64,000 nt of DNA from Fasciola hepatica (Eukaryota; Platyhelminthes; Trematoda; Plagiorchiida; Fasciolidae), in the NCBI GenBank assembly GCA_948099385.1, contig CANUEZ040000210.1, positions 999,501-1,063,500 of the forward strand, written 5' to 3'. The notes beneath the pieces were generated by a model, which was not told the origin of the DNA, did not search any database, and saw only the letters and a program-made list of their open reading frames with translations. A program made the translations under genes and the position numbers. Numbering within the stretch: position 1 is the first letter of the stretch; every line of letters begins with the position of its first letter. Positions 10,266 to 22,379 of the stretch are shown here, in pieces.

Positions 10266-10435
10266 GGTTGGATAAAGATGAGATAAGCGTTCGTTTTACG
10301 CAATGAGGATGAGCTGAATCGAAATGTATTTATCTATCCGAATATGTTGGTTCTCGATGAATACCGGTGGTGAATTTTTGGGAGTCATTCTTCCTCAGAC
10401 GGCAGTCTAGAAAACTTATTACTCTGTCTCGATCA
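10255..10435 (-). mobile_element. Older PLE, RT part right of the young insertion
   Basis: Starts with the second copy of the 11-bp duplication. On the minus strand it reads VISFLDCRLRKN, then IHREPTYSDR, a TAA stop, IHFDSAHPHCVKRTLISSL and SNRVRK, which joins the codons at 6,311. This is the RT thumb region of a PLE (pattern FLDV...Y.KPTHTDRYLHF.S.HP...K). The remainder is lost at about 10,435, where Gypsy gag sequence starts. Confidence 0.72.
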
Positions 10436-10850
10436 TAAAGTTAGTGTCGCTGCATTGTTCGATAAGGAATTCATCCTTATACGTCTTATACAAACGCTGT
10501 GTGTAGGTCGAGTGAAACACTCTCCAAAGTACGGCTTGGAAACGAGTTCAATTATGGAAGCGTCTTGAATAGCTTCTCGACCGTTATGGATTTGAAGTTG
10601 CAATCTTGGCACATTGATTTCAGCTTCTGTAAAAACTGATCTAGGCATTCGTCAGTCTGTTACCGACACGTCACCAATAAGTGACGAGCAAAAATCGCAT
10701 TCTTTGGTTTGATTTAAAGGGTTCTGAGTGTCTCCATGGCTGATTCATTGCTTTGGCATGCTTTGATATAATCATAGACGTTTTGGAACATAATTAGCAA
10801 GCGTTCGAAATGTATCGAGCTGAAGGAGTTCTATACCATTCAAAAAGAAA
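10436..10850 (-). pseudogene. Gypsy (CsRn1-like) gag scrap
   Basis: Minus-strand frames read FQNVYDYIKACQSNESAMETL, then FARHLL, DECLDQFLQKLKSMCQDCNF, REAIQDASIIELV and, after shifts, ATLTL. This order fits the capsid region of a CsRn1-type gag (ARHLLATR...ESLDEFL..L....KDCNF...R...I.DAFI.GL). It is broken by stops and frameshifts. Confidence 0.5.
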
Positions 10851-10963
10851 ACGAATGTGTCGAACCAGTGAGTCTACTGTTTTGCTGCACTAGGACAGTT
10901 AGGTTCATCATCAAAACTTTCTGGTAGCAATATTCGACCCATTGTTTGCTGAATAAATTGTCA

Positions 10964-11045
10964 TAGGATCAAACAAATCATTAGCATGAAGAACAAGAAT
11001 GTGGACCATTCAGTAGACCTTATACAACAAACAATTGACGCACGG
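10964..11045 (-). repeat. Short copy of the 3,183-3,270 CR1-like repeat
   Basis: About 80 bases nearly identical to 3,183-3,270, with common words GATCAAACAAATCA and CAACAAACAATTGACGCA. Confidence 0.65.
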
Positions 11046-11189
11046 GAACAGGATCGTAGAGACGAATATCTACCGTTGTGACCAGGACACGGCACTTTAC
11101 CAGTCTTTATTGGCCACTTCAAACCTTGTAAGTTGACCGAAACGCTTCGGTCAAATTCACTGAGTGGTTAGATTCAGTAAGGTATGAAC

Positions 11190-12500
11190 ACACAACGCTC
11201 GTAAGCACTTTAATTACTCCAGGTTGCAATCAAGTCGGATGGTGCTCAGGGACGTTCGGATAAAAACTTGGTTGTACGGCCAACGTACGCAGTTCCATAG
11301 GGACCGGTAAATCAGAATACACTCAATGAGGCTGCTGAATCCGACACCCTATTTTTAATTGGTAATACAGCAATGACTGGGATGTGAAAAAACGGGGCTT
11401 TGTCGCACAAAGGGTCTCATCAATACCTCCATGTCGAGTAGAATGTATGATATCCGCTAGGATGACCTCTTTCAGCAGCAAGTAGATGTATACTGAATTC
11501 TTTTGGGCATCTAATATATCAATTGTTTTTCAACTTGTCGCATTTTCTTGACGATAAAAAGTTCAGGATATCAGATTTAAAGGAATACATGGTTCAAAAA
11601 TTGGAGTTTGTCGTTTAGTGTGTCTGCTGTACAGATTTTGTGTCCTCTAATAACCAAGCAACGAATTAGGTTTTGCTTCATTTTGAGTGGCATAAAGCTT
11701 TCGAAATGAATATATTGGCCATTCGGTATGATTTTCTCATGTTGAGCTAACCGTCGGCCAGACGGCCTAAGCAAGAAAGGCTATTCTGTTGTTTGCATTC
11801 TTTTCCATCGTAAACTGAACACTATAGTGGGCTACGTCGAGCGTATTTAGTAGAAACGTTAGGTGGACCACGTCGTCTGCCACAAATTACATCATGAACG
11901 TAGCGTTTACAAAGCACACACTGACTGATGGACGACTGTAGTTGATCATTCTCACTTTTCAACATGGAAACGTCGGTGAATAGTCGTCCCGTCTTTCTAA
12001 CCATCGCTTTTTCATTGAATTTTAACTAGATGCTAAAAGTGCATACGAAGAAATTTGTAACCAGTTCATCCACTGGAAGATCCACATCAATGTTATTTCC
12101 TCAATGTAGTCACATAGATAACTAACAGTTTCATTGATCGGTACATTAGTGATTAGCGAGGTGACATCAGATAAAAATATTTGTTCCACTGCCAGATTTA
12201 CGCCGGGTACAGTTTCCACAAAATCAATTTTGTCTCGTACACTATTTTCAGATGGCGGCTCTCGCTGGCTCCAGATAACCACTTGGCTATTGCACGGTGG
12301 GGTGATGTGTACATGTCTAAGTAGGTTTTGGGAGCAAGCGTTCCTTGTGAACTTTCGGCAGCCCATATAGTCTGAGAATTATCGTCCCAGTTGGGCGTAT
12401 CCATTTGAACGTAGTTGCATCCCTCTTTACCTCGGTGATCGTAATATCCTGGAGATAGACTTTTCTATTTGGCTCGTTTAATCCTTCTTATTGGAGTTTT
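11190..12500 (-). mobile_element. Degenerate PLE
   Basis: Minus-strand pieces run in PLE order. LSDVTSLITNVPINETVSYL lies at about 12,190-12,120 (compare SLFTNIPLHETVDII in the young PLE). CVLCKRYVHDVI lies near 11,910, where the YVDD box has become YVHD. GQYIHFESFMPLKMKQNLIR and HKICTADTL lie at 11,730-11,630. AYVGRTTKFLSER (GIY-YIG) lies near 11,300. Frameshifts and stops separate the pieces. It is a different subfamily from the young PLE. Confidence 0.65.
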
Positions 12501-13092
12501 TGGTGAATTGGGCGCGTCACTCAATATTTCTTTGATCTAATTTAGTAGATCAATTTGTCCAGGGTTGCAATGCCTACACCTTTATCAAGTTTTGATCAAA
12601 TGATCTCTATATTAGCCTGTTCAGGAATCTTTCTGTTGATGGTTTGCTGTCCCGATATTGGTAGCACTCATAGTCTAAATCGGGACGTGTCACACGCGCG
12701 CGGACCGTTGTCTCGCTTTTCCCCACCTCCTTTTTGACCCACTGTCTTTAGTTCAGTTTTGATCAATAAACATTATTCATACAAAATGTGGTGTAATGAT
12801 TAGGAACCACTGAGAAGGAGCATGTTCACCACTTCGTTTTGTTCATCGTGTGATTCAGTGGATAACTCCTAGTAGTCAATTGTTGAATATTAGTAATGTG
12901 CGCGAAAGGAAAATTTGTGGGAGTTCACTGGTTTGGGAATTCACAACTTGCAAAGTGCCTTTTCAAAGACTGATTTATTTCTTTTCCTGGAAAATGTCCA
13001 TCGTAGCATTTAAAAAGTCCAATTCAGCAAAACCATCCTTTTACTTTAATTCATTCTCAAGCCGTCTACAGATGACATGGAAGATCATTTGG

Positions 13093-13371
13093 ATGGACAT
13101 TGAATAAACACCAATTATGGATGAAGGATTGCTCTTGTCAAATGATTGGCTTATCTAGCTTACCTCTAGGCGATGGGATGATAGATTCATTTGACCTTGG
13201 CCAATTCTGGGCCGTGGAAGTTGAAGTGCCTGGACCAAAGGCTTTTGAGCGCAAAGGTCAAGTGTTAACTACTTTATTCCAATTGTCGCGATCATTATTA
13301 GAGTATGAAACCGAACATCCTTGCGTTTGTTTGGAGGGACACGATACACAACCTTGAAAGCAGTGTCCCGA
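13093..13371 (+). repeat. Left inverted-repeat arm of the PLE
   Basis: Reverse complement of 14,400-14,690. The 85-codon frame inside (starting MNKHQLWMKD) is present in both arms and differs by only two residues. It is probably non-coding tail sequence. Confidence 0.75.
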
Positions 13372-14399
13372 TTCATCTGATGCAATGTGTCAACTATCGA
13401 CACATTACTCGCTAAGTTAGAAAGAACTACGTTGACGTCAACAATTGCCGGTTTCGGACATTACTATCCACATGTGGACGACATATTCTGTGTGGCTGAT
13501 GCTACTTACGAACTAGACCCCATGCTAACAGGATTTAACAAGGCATAAGAAGCAGTACGCTTTGTAATTGAACTTGAAATGAGCAGTCAGCTACCGTTCT
13601 TCTTTAATGCTACTTTTAAAAGAATGGAAGATAATCGGAACCAGCCAAGTGTTTACCGAAAAAAAAACATGGAGTGACTAGTACTCTAATTTTAACAGTT
13701 TTGTTAGCTTCCAACAGAAGTGAAATATTTAGCTTTCAGAGCGAGGAAACTTTGTTCTGAGGAGCGTTTAGGGCACGACTGGATGCTCATTAGAAACACT
13801 ACGTGAGAACAGTCACCCGGATCAGTTTGTCGAAAAAGTGCCTTAGGTCCTCATCGAATGGCTGAATATTTACCCCTCGGGGTGCATAAAATATTTACTT
13901 GACTGATTAAAACCGTTAGAAGGAAGGATCTTTTGATTAGCTTGTCTTTCAAAGGTGACACCGAGGAAAGAAATTCAAAGCACGTTCAATGTCGCCATCT
14001 TACGTTGTTCGAGGTGCTCTTCCAACCTAAGTTCAGAACAAGGATGTACTGTCGATGCTGACCTCACCAATGGTTGTATGTTCTTTCATGCATTTGCGGC
14101 ACATTCAATGTAGGTCAAACGGTACGACAACTATTGCAATACGCAGGGTGCAGTGTTCTTCCGTGGGAGTTGCACGTGCTCGATCTGCAAAGGCACAGAG
14201 TTTAAACTCGGTGAGCACGAGTTTAGTAAGTGCATAAGCAAGCATAAACACTAACACCGATAAAGTTGGGCGTGGCGATCTGTTTGAGCGCGTTACATTA
14301 TCCACTCGGATTAAAGAGCACCACCTACGGTGGTTACGTCGAGGGCAAACCGGATGGATGAGCAGTGCAATCTCAACGCACCTGGTTAGCATCGAACGT

Positions 14400-14690
14400 C
14401 AGATGAATCGGGACACTGCTTTCAAGGTTGTGTATCGTGTCCCTCCAAACAAACGCAAGGATGCTCGGTTCCATACTCTAATAATGATCGTGACAATTGG
14501 AATAAAGTAGTTAACACTTGACCTTTGCGCTCAAAAGCGTTTGGTCCAGGCACTTCAACTTCCACGGCCCAGAATTGGCCAAGGTCAAATGAATCTATCA
14601 TCCCATCGCCTAGAGGTAAGCTAGATAAGCCAATCATTTGACAAGAACAATCCTTCATCCATAATTGGTGTTTATTCAATGTCTATCCGC
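14400..14690 (-). repeat. Right inverted-repeat arm of the PLE
   Basis: Counterpart of 13,093-13,371. It follows the GIY-YIG remnant and so is the native 3' end of the element. Confidence 0.75.
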
Positions 14691-15342
14691 ATGATGTTTG
14701 GTGTACTATCTCCCATGAAATCCGTAAACGGCTTCAAAATAAATCACTGAAAAAAATTAATTCGCCGGGTCAAACTTTTTAAAGACTATCTTATTGCTTC
14801 GTGCGGCACGGTGATGACTACAAGGTTTCGATAGAAGGAAGGTATCCATTTGCTGTCGGCTGAAATATTTGTCGGTCTCAGAAACCAACTTATGTTACTT
14901 ATGAATAGGTTTATATATGAAAAACATGCTCACCAAACAGTAATTCGTACTCTGTATACTAAAATAACTTTCTTGATAACCGGGCATAGCTATTCTGGCT
15001 GTATTTGAGGGTGAAGTCCTGTTTTGTTTTTGTCCTAGTATGTGCATCACGCAGTTACTTGCGAGAAGTAGCTCAACTGCGCTGTAGTGTCCATCAACAA
15101 AGAACATCCTCTCCATGATTTTCTCTTCTAGTAGACGCTGCAAACAAGCCATTTCAATTTTTTAGCAGACATTGTAAACATGCCCAATGCACTTAACTGG
15201 TGGAGTCCGGTTAGTACAAAGGGAAATCCTGCTGTAGGCGGTCAAATTACAAGCTAGTTCACTGTGTTGGATGCCATGTGCTGCTGTAATTTGGGCGAGT
15301 ATACTGTGATCCATATGACGAAAGTCGAAGTCCCTCCGGCGT

Positions 15343-15426
15343 GGCATCGTAGCTCAGCTGGTAGAGCAATCGCGGTGCTAAAACGAGAGTGGTGGCCATG
15401 TGTGGGTTCGAGTCCCGCCGAGGCCA
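15343..15426 (+). repeat. tRNA-like sequence (SINE head or tRNA pseudogene)
   Basis: The acceptor arms pair in 6 of 7 positions (GGCATCG with CGAGGCC). The D stem GCTC/GAGC is perfect. The A box TAGCTCAGCTGG and B box GGTTCGAGTCC are canonical, and the T stem pairs with one wobble. The anticodon arm does not form a 5-bp stem with a 7-base loop, so I do not call a functional tRNA. About 170 bases of unrelated tail follow, as in tRNA-derived SINEs. Confidence 0.5.
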
Positions 15427-15639
15427 GAGACCTTTCACATTTGGATCACCTCAAAACATGATCGAAATCTGCCAACCATCATTACATCTGAATTTTGGTT
15501 GAGTGATTCATCATCAGCGCCCAATTCACAATGGTCCATAACCACTGGGTACTGCTCGGGGCCATCGATTCATCATAACCGGGTACTTCTGATAAAATGT
15601 TTTTCCGTGTAAATAATTTGACTACTCACATAAATTACA

Positions 15640-17915
15640 GTAGTAAAACGTCAAATATAAATATTTAAGGGTGAAACACGATCCAACGCGTGGGCTGCGG
15701 ATGGAACGATGCATGAGAACCTGAGACGCGACCATCTGAACAATAACAGACGCGACACACTTCACTGCAAAATGATGTCCGGAATGCAGTAAAATAATTT
15801 TAAACCTAATCTATCATATTCCTTACTTGAACTAGCCATATATATGCGGTTTGTTCGCACCTACTATTCCACATACGTAGACGAATGCGATTGTCAGTTA
15901 CCAGTTCGCAGATGGCGGCCGGCTGCAACAAACTATTTATACTGGAAAAATTGATGTTTAAGGTCTAACTGTACTACAAGTTTTGGTGTAGCATCCTAAC
16001 GGGCGTTAGGCAAGAACCCCCGGACATCAGGGAACCGTGTATCACGATTGCTGCTCTAAAAACGGACTTTATCAGGATATCCATTATTCATCCCATGCGA
16101 CGACCTGAAGGAGTAGCTATCTGATTTATGTATTTCCATTAATTTCTAAGCAAAGGAGTGCAAAATTTCGTCGTTCAGTTCGTGAATTCATTCAATGCAA
16201 CTTAAATGATCGTTAGGACACCCTAAAGCAAGGTAGTCTGTATTTAATGCAATATATGCGGCTGCTTTGCCAAAGCTTGATCTTATTTTTCTCCTAAGCC
16301 CGAGCAGTGTCAACAGTCCGATGTCGTTAAGAATGTCATTATTGATTATTCTGTTATACGTTTTCAAGAAACAAAAACAAGCCCAGCTAGCTGGAAGCGG
16401 TATTTGAGGGGCTGACCAAAGAATTACCCAGCCCGGAAAGTGAACTGTTGTCTTCTTGTTGTGATCTATATCTTCCAGTCTATCCCGTTACGCCATTGTC
16501 TATTGCCATGGGGAAAACGGGAAATATCGGCTAAGTATACCAAAATCCTTAGTGCCATACCACAGTAGTAAATCTGGACACTCACAGATGACTTGCAACC
16601 TGCACTTGTAATGCCAAACAAGCACGGATCGTACATCTGTGAGATTCTTGTCCCAGTGAGCAGCCATTTTGATTTCACAGTCTTTTACGCAGAATTCCAG
16701 TTCACAACTTCAAAATTCAAACCAGTGACAGTCAACTCTACACTGTAAGACGTTTCAATAATACTTTCTACCTTTTAGGTCCTAGATTTTCTCTTGTATT
16801 TTTCAAGCAACAATCGACGAAGTGAATAAACTGGGCGCTTTGTTAGTGCACCGCAACGATGTGATTATTGGAACGCTTAAAAAACGATGCACGGTCGCCA
16901 TACGAAAAAACTCTTGAGGCGAATCCTTACTAAAATTGTAACTCTAACGGCCCTCGAATGAAGTTAGAATTATTTTATCGACCGGACCCGTGTTGTCTCA
17001 AACCTACTAGTCGACACGCATTGATTAAATGACTAAGGGCAATGCGGTTGAGTTTATTCAGCCATTGACCCGGAGTTTGTTGTTATTTCGCGGAATCAGA
17101 CAGTCGTAGACGGAGTAAATAGATGGATGCATAAAAAACAAACGTGCAACTAAAAATAATCATAGGGGGGAAATATTTAGACGAAGAAAGAGTTCAAATG
17201 TTAGTATGCCACTGATGGCCGCACTAGGTCGGGTCGCAGTGTCACCCACTGTCGGAATTTCAATCAGAAAACCGAGCGCACTTGAGTATTAGTGACCGCA
17301 CTAACCGCCAGTGATACCGGATGATCTGAAGCTTGTATTTTGAGTCGTGCTTCTCACGATTCTAGGGGCAGTAAGTCAGATATTATAGTGCGCTCATCAC
17401 AAGAGCCTCTCACTACTGACTGACCGTCCTTTGTGCTCCCTGACAGACTGCCACTCACATGCGTAACATTCACTTGCTTAAATTGTTCATAACCGAACCC
17501 GAATACTGATACACGAACATCAGTGAGCACTACCTGACTTCCGCGTCTACTTGATTGCGTTCATGGTCTGGGTGCGGTGTAGTCCCATTACTGGAATTCC
17601 AGTTTTGGGAAGTTCGTATTCTATGTACGAATAATTCTCAGCACATTACTGATCATTCCAAATTCATTCTGAACACTGGGAAGAGGGCAAAACCTCTATT
17701 TCAAACCCAGTAATTCTGTATGGATCGGTAGAATAAAACTGACAAAATACCATTCGGATTATAACTAGCAAGTGATCGATACTGACCCTAGGGAACAGTA
17801 TGGTTTTTATAAAAATCGTAAAAATGCATTTGGTTTTCACTGGCAAAAGTCAGATATTCCTCTCAATTATCAGATACCGAAAAGAAGGTATTCGAAGGAA
17901 AGTGCATCGCTTGAA
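15640..17915. other. Unassigned intergenic stretch
   Basis: No recognised coding region or repeat partner. Short frames only. Confidence 0.35.
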
Positions 17916-18263
17916 CTAATTATATTCGTTGTCTCTTATTTCAAGCGATAGTGCATACACGGTGTCTACCTCGTCCAAGCAGAGCACGTGCCAATACCAC
18001 TCGAGTGAGCCCACGCGGTATCGATCGTAGCAGGGCCCTGACTTCCAATGAACGTCAAGTTTCGTATCCGGATAATAGCGAACGAATATGATGCACCTAG
18101 CGATGACCAGACTGTAAGGCGGAAAGTTAATAGTGAGATACAGCTGATAGAGATCAGAGGCTTGCGTTGATGGTAAGTCCATGGATCTCTTCGGTCCTGG
18201 TCTTTCTTTACACCGTAGTCTAGACGTGCACCCAGCCAACAGGATAGCGAATAGCGGACACAT
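17916..18263 (-). CDS. Candidate small secreted protein, unrecognised
   Basis: An ATG-initiated 115-codon minus-strand frame. It starts with a short hydrophobic stretch (CPLFAILLAGCTS) that could be a signal peptide. The middle is aromatic and beta-rich, with repeated Tyr and Trp (SGPCYDRYRVGSLEWYWHVLC around residues 76-96), and it ends in an acidic tail. It has six or seven Cys. It does not resemble the mobile elements around it. No poly(A) signal was found close downstream on the minus strand and no homolog is recognised, so it could be a chance frame or one exon of a larger gene. Confidence 0.28.
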   Translation of the reverse strand: MCPLFAILLAGCTSRLRCKERPGPKRSMDLPSTQASDLYQLYLTINFPPYSLVIARCIIFVRYYPDTKLDVHWKSGPCYDRYRVGSLEWYWHVLCLDEVDTVYALSLEIRDNEYN

Positions 18264-18685
18264 GGTGAATCCTTCTTGACCAGTTCCCGAATAAGATACT
18301 AAAGTTAATAAAGGTCATCATCATTAGAGTTTGTTCACTAAACTGCCTATCAAGGTTTATTAAAGTAGAAAGTTGGGAATTTCGGTGTCTCGACGAATTT
18401 ATTGAATACACTGCAACAGCACAACAAATGCAGTGAAGTAAGAATAGCGCTCCACTGGATCAGATGGATTAGGCTGAAAAGACAGAAGCTAACCATATTT
18501 GGGGTAAATTTATGATCCAAGCGAGACGATACAATCACACAAGGACATTATTTTAAATTCAAACCCACTGGTGATAAAACAGTACACAATTTACTCTTGT
18601 ATGTGAACAAACATCCCAGAAATCATTTCCAACTTGGATACTGAAGGATTTCATGATATAGATTTCGAATCACAGATTCACGGTA

Positions 18686-19550
18686 ATGACGGACCAGCAT
18701 GAGCAGTGCCGTAAACATCGAGCCGGTTGGAAAGTTGAACCGAAGAAGCAAGCTTTGTCAAGTATGTGCTTACCAATTATCGTAAAATCCATCGTTCGAT
18801 CACTGCTTGTGAAATTGATCGAATTGACTGATTTTGTCCATCAACGGGAGTGTAATCAACTGGGTGTCATTTTTCTACAAGAAACCTGGCTCCACACTGA
18901 TACTGATGATGAAATTATCACACTGGATGATTCTGATTCGTTTCGCGTCGATCGCCAGGCTCCGCACCGTGCACGTGGTGGAGAGCTCGTTACTTCTATA
19001 AATGAACTATGGTGCAATCGGACGTAAAGTATTTCTACGTATTTCACATACTACATCAGTGCCTCTGTGCTAGAGTTCAAACCTAAACACCTAAGTCATC
19101 ACACATCAATAATTCTTGTTAACGTGTACATTTCCCCAACTTTTCCTCTCTCTGAGCTTGATGAATCTTCTGATATTGTCTCTATAAGTCTACCGAACTT
19201 TGTTGACTCTTTCCTATGTGTTGCCTTTGGTCATTTGAACAGGCTCAACATTAGATTCTTTACATCCCTTGTCCTGACGAACACTGTCACCTTCCCCACC
19301 AGACTTTACGCCACGCTCCACCTGTGTTGTTAATAATCCGGACTTGCTTCATATTGCCTGTCGTCCTCCACTTGGCTGTTCTGATCATGCGACTGCATGC
19401 ATTGGGGAAGCCTTTAAGGCGAATGTGGGAGCAACCTATATATTCTGTGTGGGACGACTCAAAGCACCCCCTTCATCCCGATCTTGGAAATTTCCTATGA
19501 ACATCTGCTATTCGATCGCAATACAAATATCTGTTTGTACGCACTAGAGC
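18686..19550 (+). pseudogene. CR1-like LINE endonuclease region
   Basis: Three plus-strand frames together give an apurinic-type endonuclease order: a LNIRS-like start decayed to IVKSIVRSLLVKLIEL; CNQLGVIFLQETWLH, the ET(W) motif with the catalytic Glu (near 18,860-18,900); the SFRVDRQAPHRARGGELV block; IILVNVYISP (near 19,110); a decayed CGDFN-like AFGHLNRLN; and PPLGCSDHA, the SDH motif with the catalytic His (near 19,370-19,395). Stops and shifts break it, and no RT follows. CR1-like elements nick the target with this domain. Confidence 0.62.
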
Positions 19551-19749
19551 ATATAAATTTTCTGTAGCTCCTTACCTTGCTCGTTTCCTCACCAACCCAC
19601 ATACCATCACTACCGACTTTTCTTAACCCGTCCCATTAAACACACGTTTTTCCTATAGCTGTTTTTTCACTGCTGATTTTTGCAGTGCAGTGGTTATGTT
19701 GCAGCTGAACATTAGCTCTCGGGTACATAAAGCACAAACCTGACTTGAC

Positions 19750-20019
19750 TTGAGCGCTATTCGCGAATTTGAGGAGGACATAGGCACGTATTATTTAGCC
19801 TTGTTATCGTTTCTTTGGGATCGTGCGACTCGTTTGTCCTTGATTCAGAACCAAACCAACTTGATGAGTTTGATGGGTGACTGGGATGTTGAGCCAAGAC
19901 CTATCAACCGTATTTTCGGAAACAGGTTAAGCTCGGAACTGTTCGCGTCCAAAGCTAAGAGGACAAAAGTTGCGAATGCGCATAAAATTATCCCGTTTAT
20001 ACGTAACACTTCCGTTTGA
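19750..20019 (+). CDS. Candidate terminal exon, unrecognised
   Basis: An open frame with no in-frame ATG at its start ends in TGA at 20,017-20,019. AATAAA follows at 20,051, a spacing typical of a short 3'UTR. The frame encodes FLWDRATRLSLIQNQTN and a basic C-terminus (FASKAKRTKVANAHK), with no match to the transposons seen here. It directly follows a tail that looks like the 3' end of a LINE. Product and partners are unknown. Confidence 0.22.
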   Translation: MSAIREFEEDIGTYYLALLSFLWDRATRLSLIQNQTNLMSLMGDWDVEPRPINRIFGNRLSSELFASKAKRTKVANAHKIIPFIRNTSV

Positions 20020-20563
20020 ATATGAATTGGTAAGTGATGCTATTGGTGACAATAAATTTATTAAACAAAATACTACGGTAGGCCCCCTCCCCCAGCAAGA
20101 AACACTGGTCAGGATAGCTGAAATTGTTTCTTGCTGAGAGGTATTGCTTTCAGGAAGGGAGATGGTGATGAGGAAGTGGTAACATTTCTAACGCGGGGTT
20201 CGATAAGAGTGTCTTTCAGCGGTACTGTACAAAGTAAATTTGACCAGACGAACTTGTGTCGACTTGATAACACTAAGAAGAACTCAGTGTGATTCGCGGA
20301 CAAAGTACGTGATACTGCGATGCGTCATCTCAAAGTTCATCAAAACCTGATACATGAACGGTTTAATAGCATCAGGATTGCCATTCAGATTATCGGTGTC
20401 TGGGTCACACTGACGGGCGAACAATATTGGTGTCTTATTATGAGACGGAAACCCTCCCACCCCGAAGCAACCAAAGTAATTATCACTATTGCTGCTTGAC
20501 CCGCATAAGAATCGGTCAACACGATCAGAACTCACAAAACCCAACTTATTTAATTACAAAGTT

Positions 20564-20700
20564 GCGTGAGTGTAATGGAAGGGGAGTATCCTATAGCTTT
20601 GAAGGCTCACTGCACTATTAGGGATAGACGGCAACCAGACACTGAAATCTGGAGTGGAACACCATGTCAGGTGTAGTAATGAGTCAGGAAACTGATATCA
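20564..20700 (-). repeat. SINE family A copy
   Basis: Minus-oriented fragment. Family words on the plus strand are GTAATGGAAGGGG, the CCTATAGC block, CACTGCACTATTAGGGATA, and GTCAGGTGTAGTAA. It lacks the tRNA-like head. Confidence 0.6.
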
Positions 20701-21419
20701 TACCCCTAGACAAAAGCGCACGACCAATTTTGTTCGGAAGACGAAATTCCTAAATATATTTGATCAGACAATGTTCCTTTTTAGGGGTTAAATCTCAATG
20801 AAAGTGTTTCTTGTTCGATTCGGGGGTTTTATTGCTTGGTAGGAGGTTTCATACGGAGAAAAATTTCTTTCAGAGAGGCCACTGCAAACAAGGAGGTTAT
20901 AGTCTGGCCGGGGGGTACTGTATTTGATTGTATCAGTGTGATCTAATATAGCAGTTCCTTATCGATCTTATTGGTTGTCTTGCTCGGACTGACGGACGCG
21001 CAAATATAGCAAAGCGCACCATGTGCAACGTTCAAAAATTTAGCGCCACCCTAGGAGATTCGAATGTCCATTTTGGTCACTGATTAGTGGAACGAAGTGT
21101 ATCAATCAAAACCACCAAGCGCAAATTAGTGTCACCGAATTGGACTTCCACAGTTTTACTGTTAACGCAGACGGATACCAGTCGGATTCATATCGTTTCA
21201 GACCACTAATCGAAATCGAGTTACCTAAGAATCAGGTGCACTTACGATAAATTCCGGGATGCGTGTAGTACTATTCCCGTTTCACCCCGAACTTTGTAAC
21301 ACGAGCCCAACCATTGTTTTAGGCCCAGTCGTCCGATCTTTGGCAGTAGGACGATCTTACAAAAATATATTGTTAACCGACCAATACTAGCTCTACTCGC
21401 ACCATCTGAACGAGCCGTG

Positions 21420-22240
21420 CCCATAATCGGCACATTCCAATTGGGCATTGGAGCAGTTCTGGAACAGGATGAATATCCAATCATGTGAATCTCTCGTCTT
21501 TTCAGTACGGCAGAGAAGGTCTTTTCCCAGATGCAGAAAAAAGCTTTGGCCGTTTTCTGGGAGGTACGTAGACTACATAAGTACCTCGTGGCACTGACGT
21601 CTGCGATTTCCAGTGACCACCAATCTCTTCAGTTCCTATATAACCCAGACAAATCTATCGCCAAATCCACGGCTGCTATGCTTTAGCGATGGAGCATTAT
21701 CCTAGCTGCCTACAACTACGATATTCTGGATCGACTGGGCAAGATAATTCCACAACCGGACTTCCTGTAACGATATTCAAGATTTGAAGCTGCAGGTCGG
21801 TGCCATTTCATTTCACTGACCGCGCCAGTGTCCAGGAAGAAAATCCAGGAAGCAGACAAAGCGCTACTACTCGTCAGTGATTTCGACTATCAAGGCGAGG
21901 TTGCAGCCCGAGGTGAAGCCGAAGAATCCCCAATCCTAAATGCTGCGAGAAGAATTCAGCATAAACCAGATGAAGTCCCTTGTCATCGCGGCCGGCTTGT
22001 CAAACCACCTCCTTTCCGTAAGTCGGCTCTGGATGAATTGCAAAATTCCATTTGGGCGTGAAGAAAATCAGCTCACTGGCTAGAAAGATGTGTTAGTTAG
22101 ATCCCGTAGTGAATTGGAGCAAACAAGAGAGAAGACGTGTGCTGCGAGAGGAATTCCTTCCATAAACCCTCATCGGTCGCGAAAGCATAACATTACACGG
22201 AAGTCATGAAACGAGTTGCTCAAAAATGTGACATTAATTT
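21420..22240 (+). mobile_element. Degenerate Gypsy pol: RNase H part
   Basis: Plus-strand reading: LGIGAVLEQDEYPI (RNase H start), EKVFSQMQKKALAVFWEVRR and HKYLVALTSAISSDHQSLQF (catalytic Asp region), STAAML*RWSIILAAYNYDI. Downstream, the frame becomes more degenerate. The matching integrase is at 23,340-24,010, after about 1 kb of foreign PLE and microsatellite sequence. This element is distinct from the minus-strand Gypsy at 3,403-5,395. Confidence 0.68.
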
Positions 22241-22379
22241 GTACAGGTGTGTGTGTATGTATGTCGAAGTCTGTGTGGTTTGTTGCTGCATGATTGGCTA
22301 AAACCATGATAGGTTAAGGGTAAATTCCAAACTTTTTTGAACGCGCAATGTAGTTCTAAGCTGGCTGATCGTTTACACC

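Larger units (their letters stand above)
13093..14690 (+). mobile_element. Decayed PLE bounded by ~285-bp inverted repeats
   Basis: Inner part: plus-strand RT remnant (YYPHVDDIFCVADATYELD at about 13,460-13,520, SSQLPFFFNATF near 13,590) and a GIY-YIG remnant near 14,080-14,130 (C.CGTFNVGQT.RQL with shifts). The outer arms 13,093-13,371 and 14,400-14,690 are reverse complements with few mismatches; each holds the same 85-codon open frame, in opposite directions. The architecture, truncated ORF, 3' tail and inverted tail at the 5' side, is the same as in the other two inverted PLEs here. The right arm lies where the PLE 3'UTR should be. No clear target duplication was found. Confidence 0.7.

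Noticed and set aside
15343..15426. A functional tRNA gene
   Set aside because: Promoter boxes and acceptor/D/T stems are good, but no proper anticodon stem and loop can be drawn.
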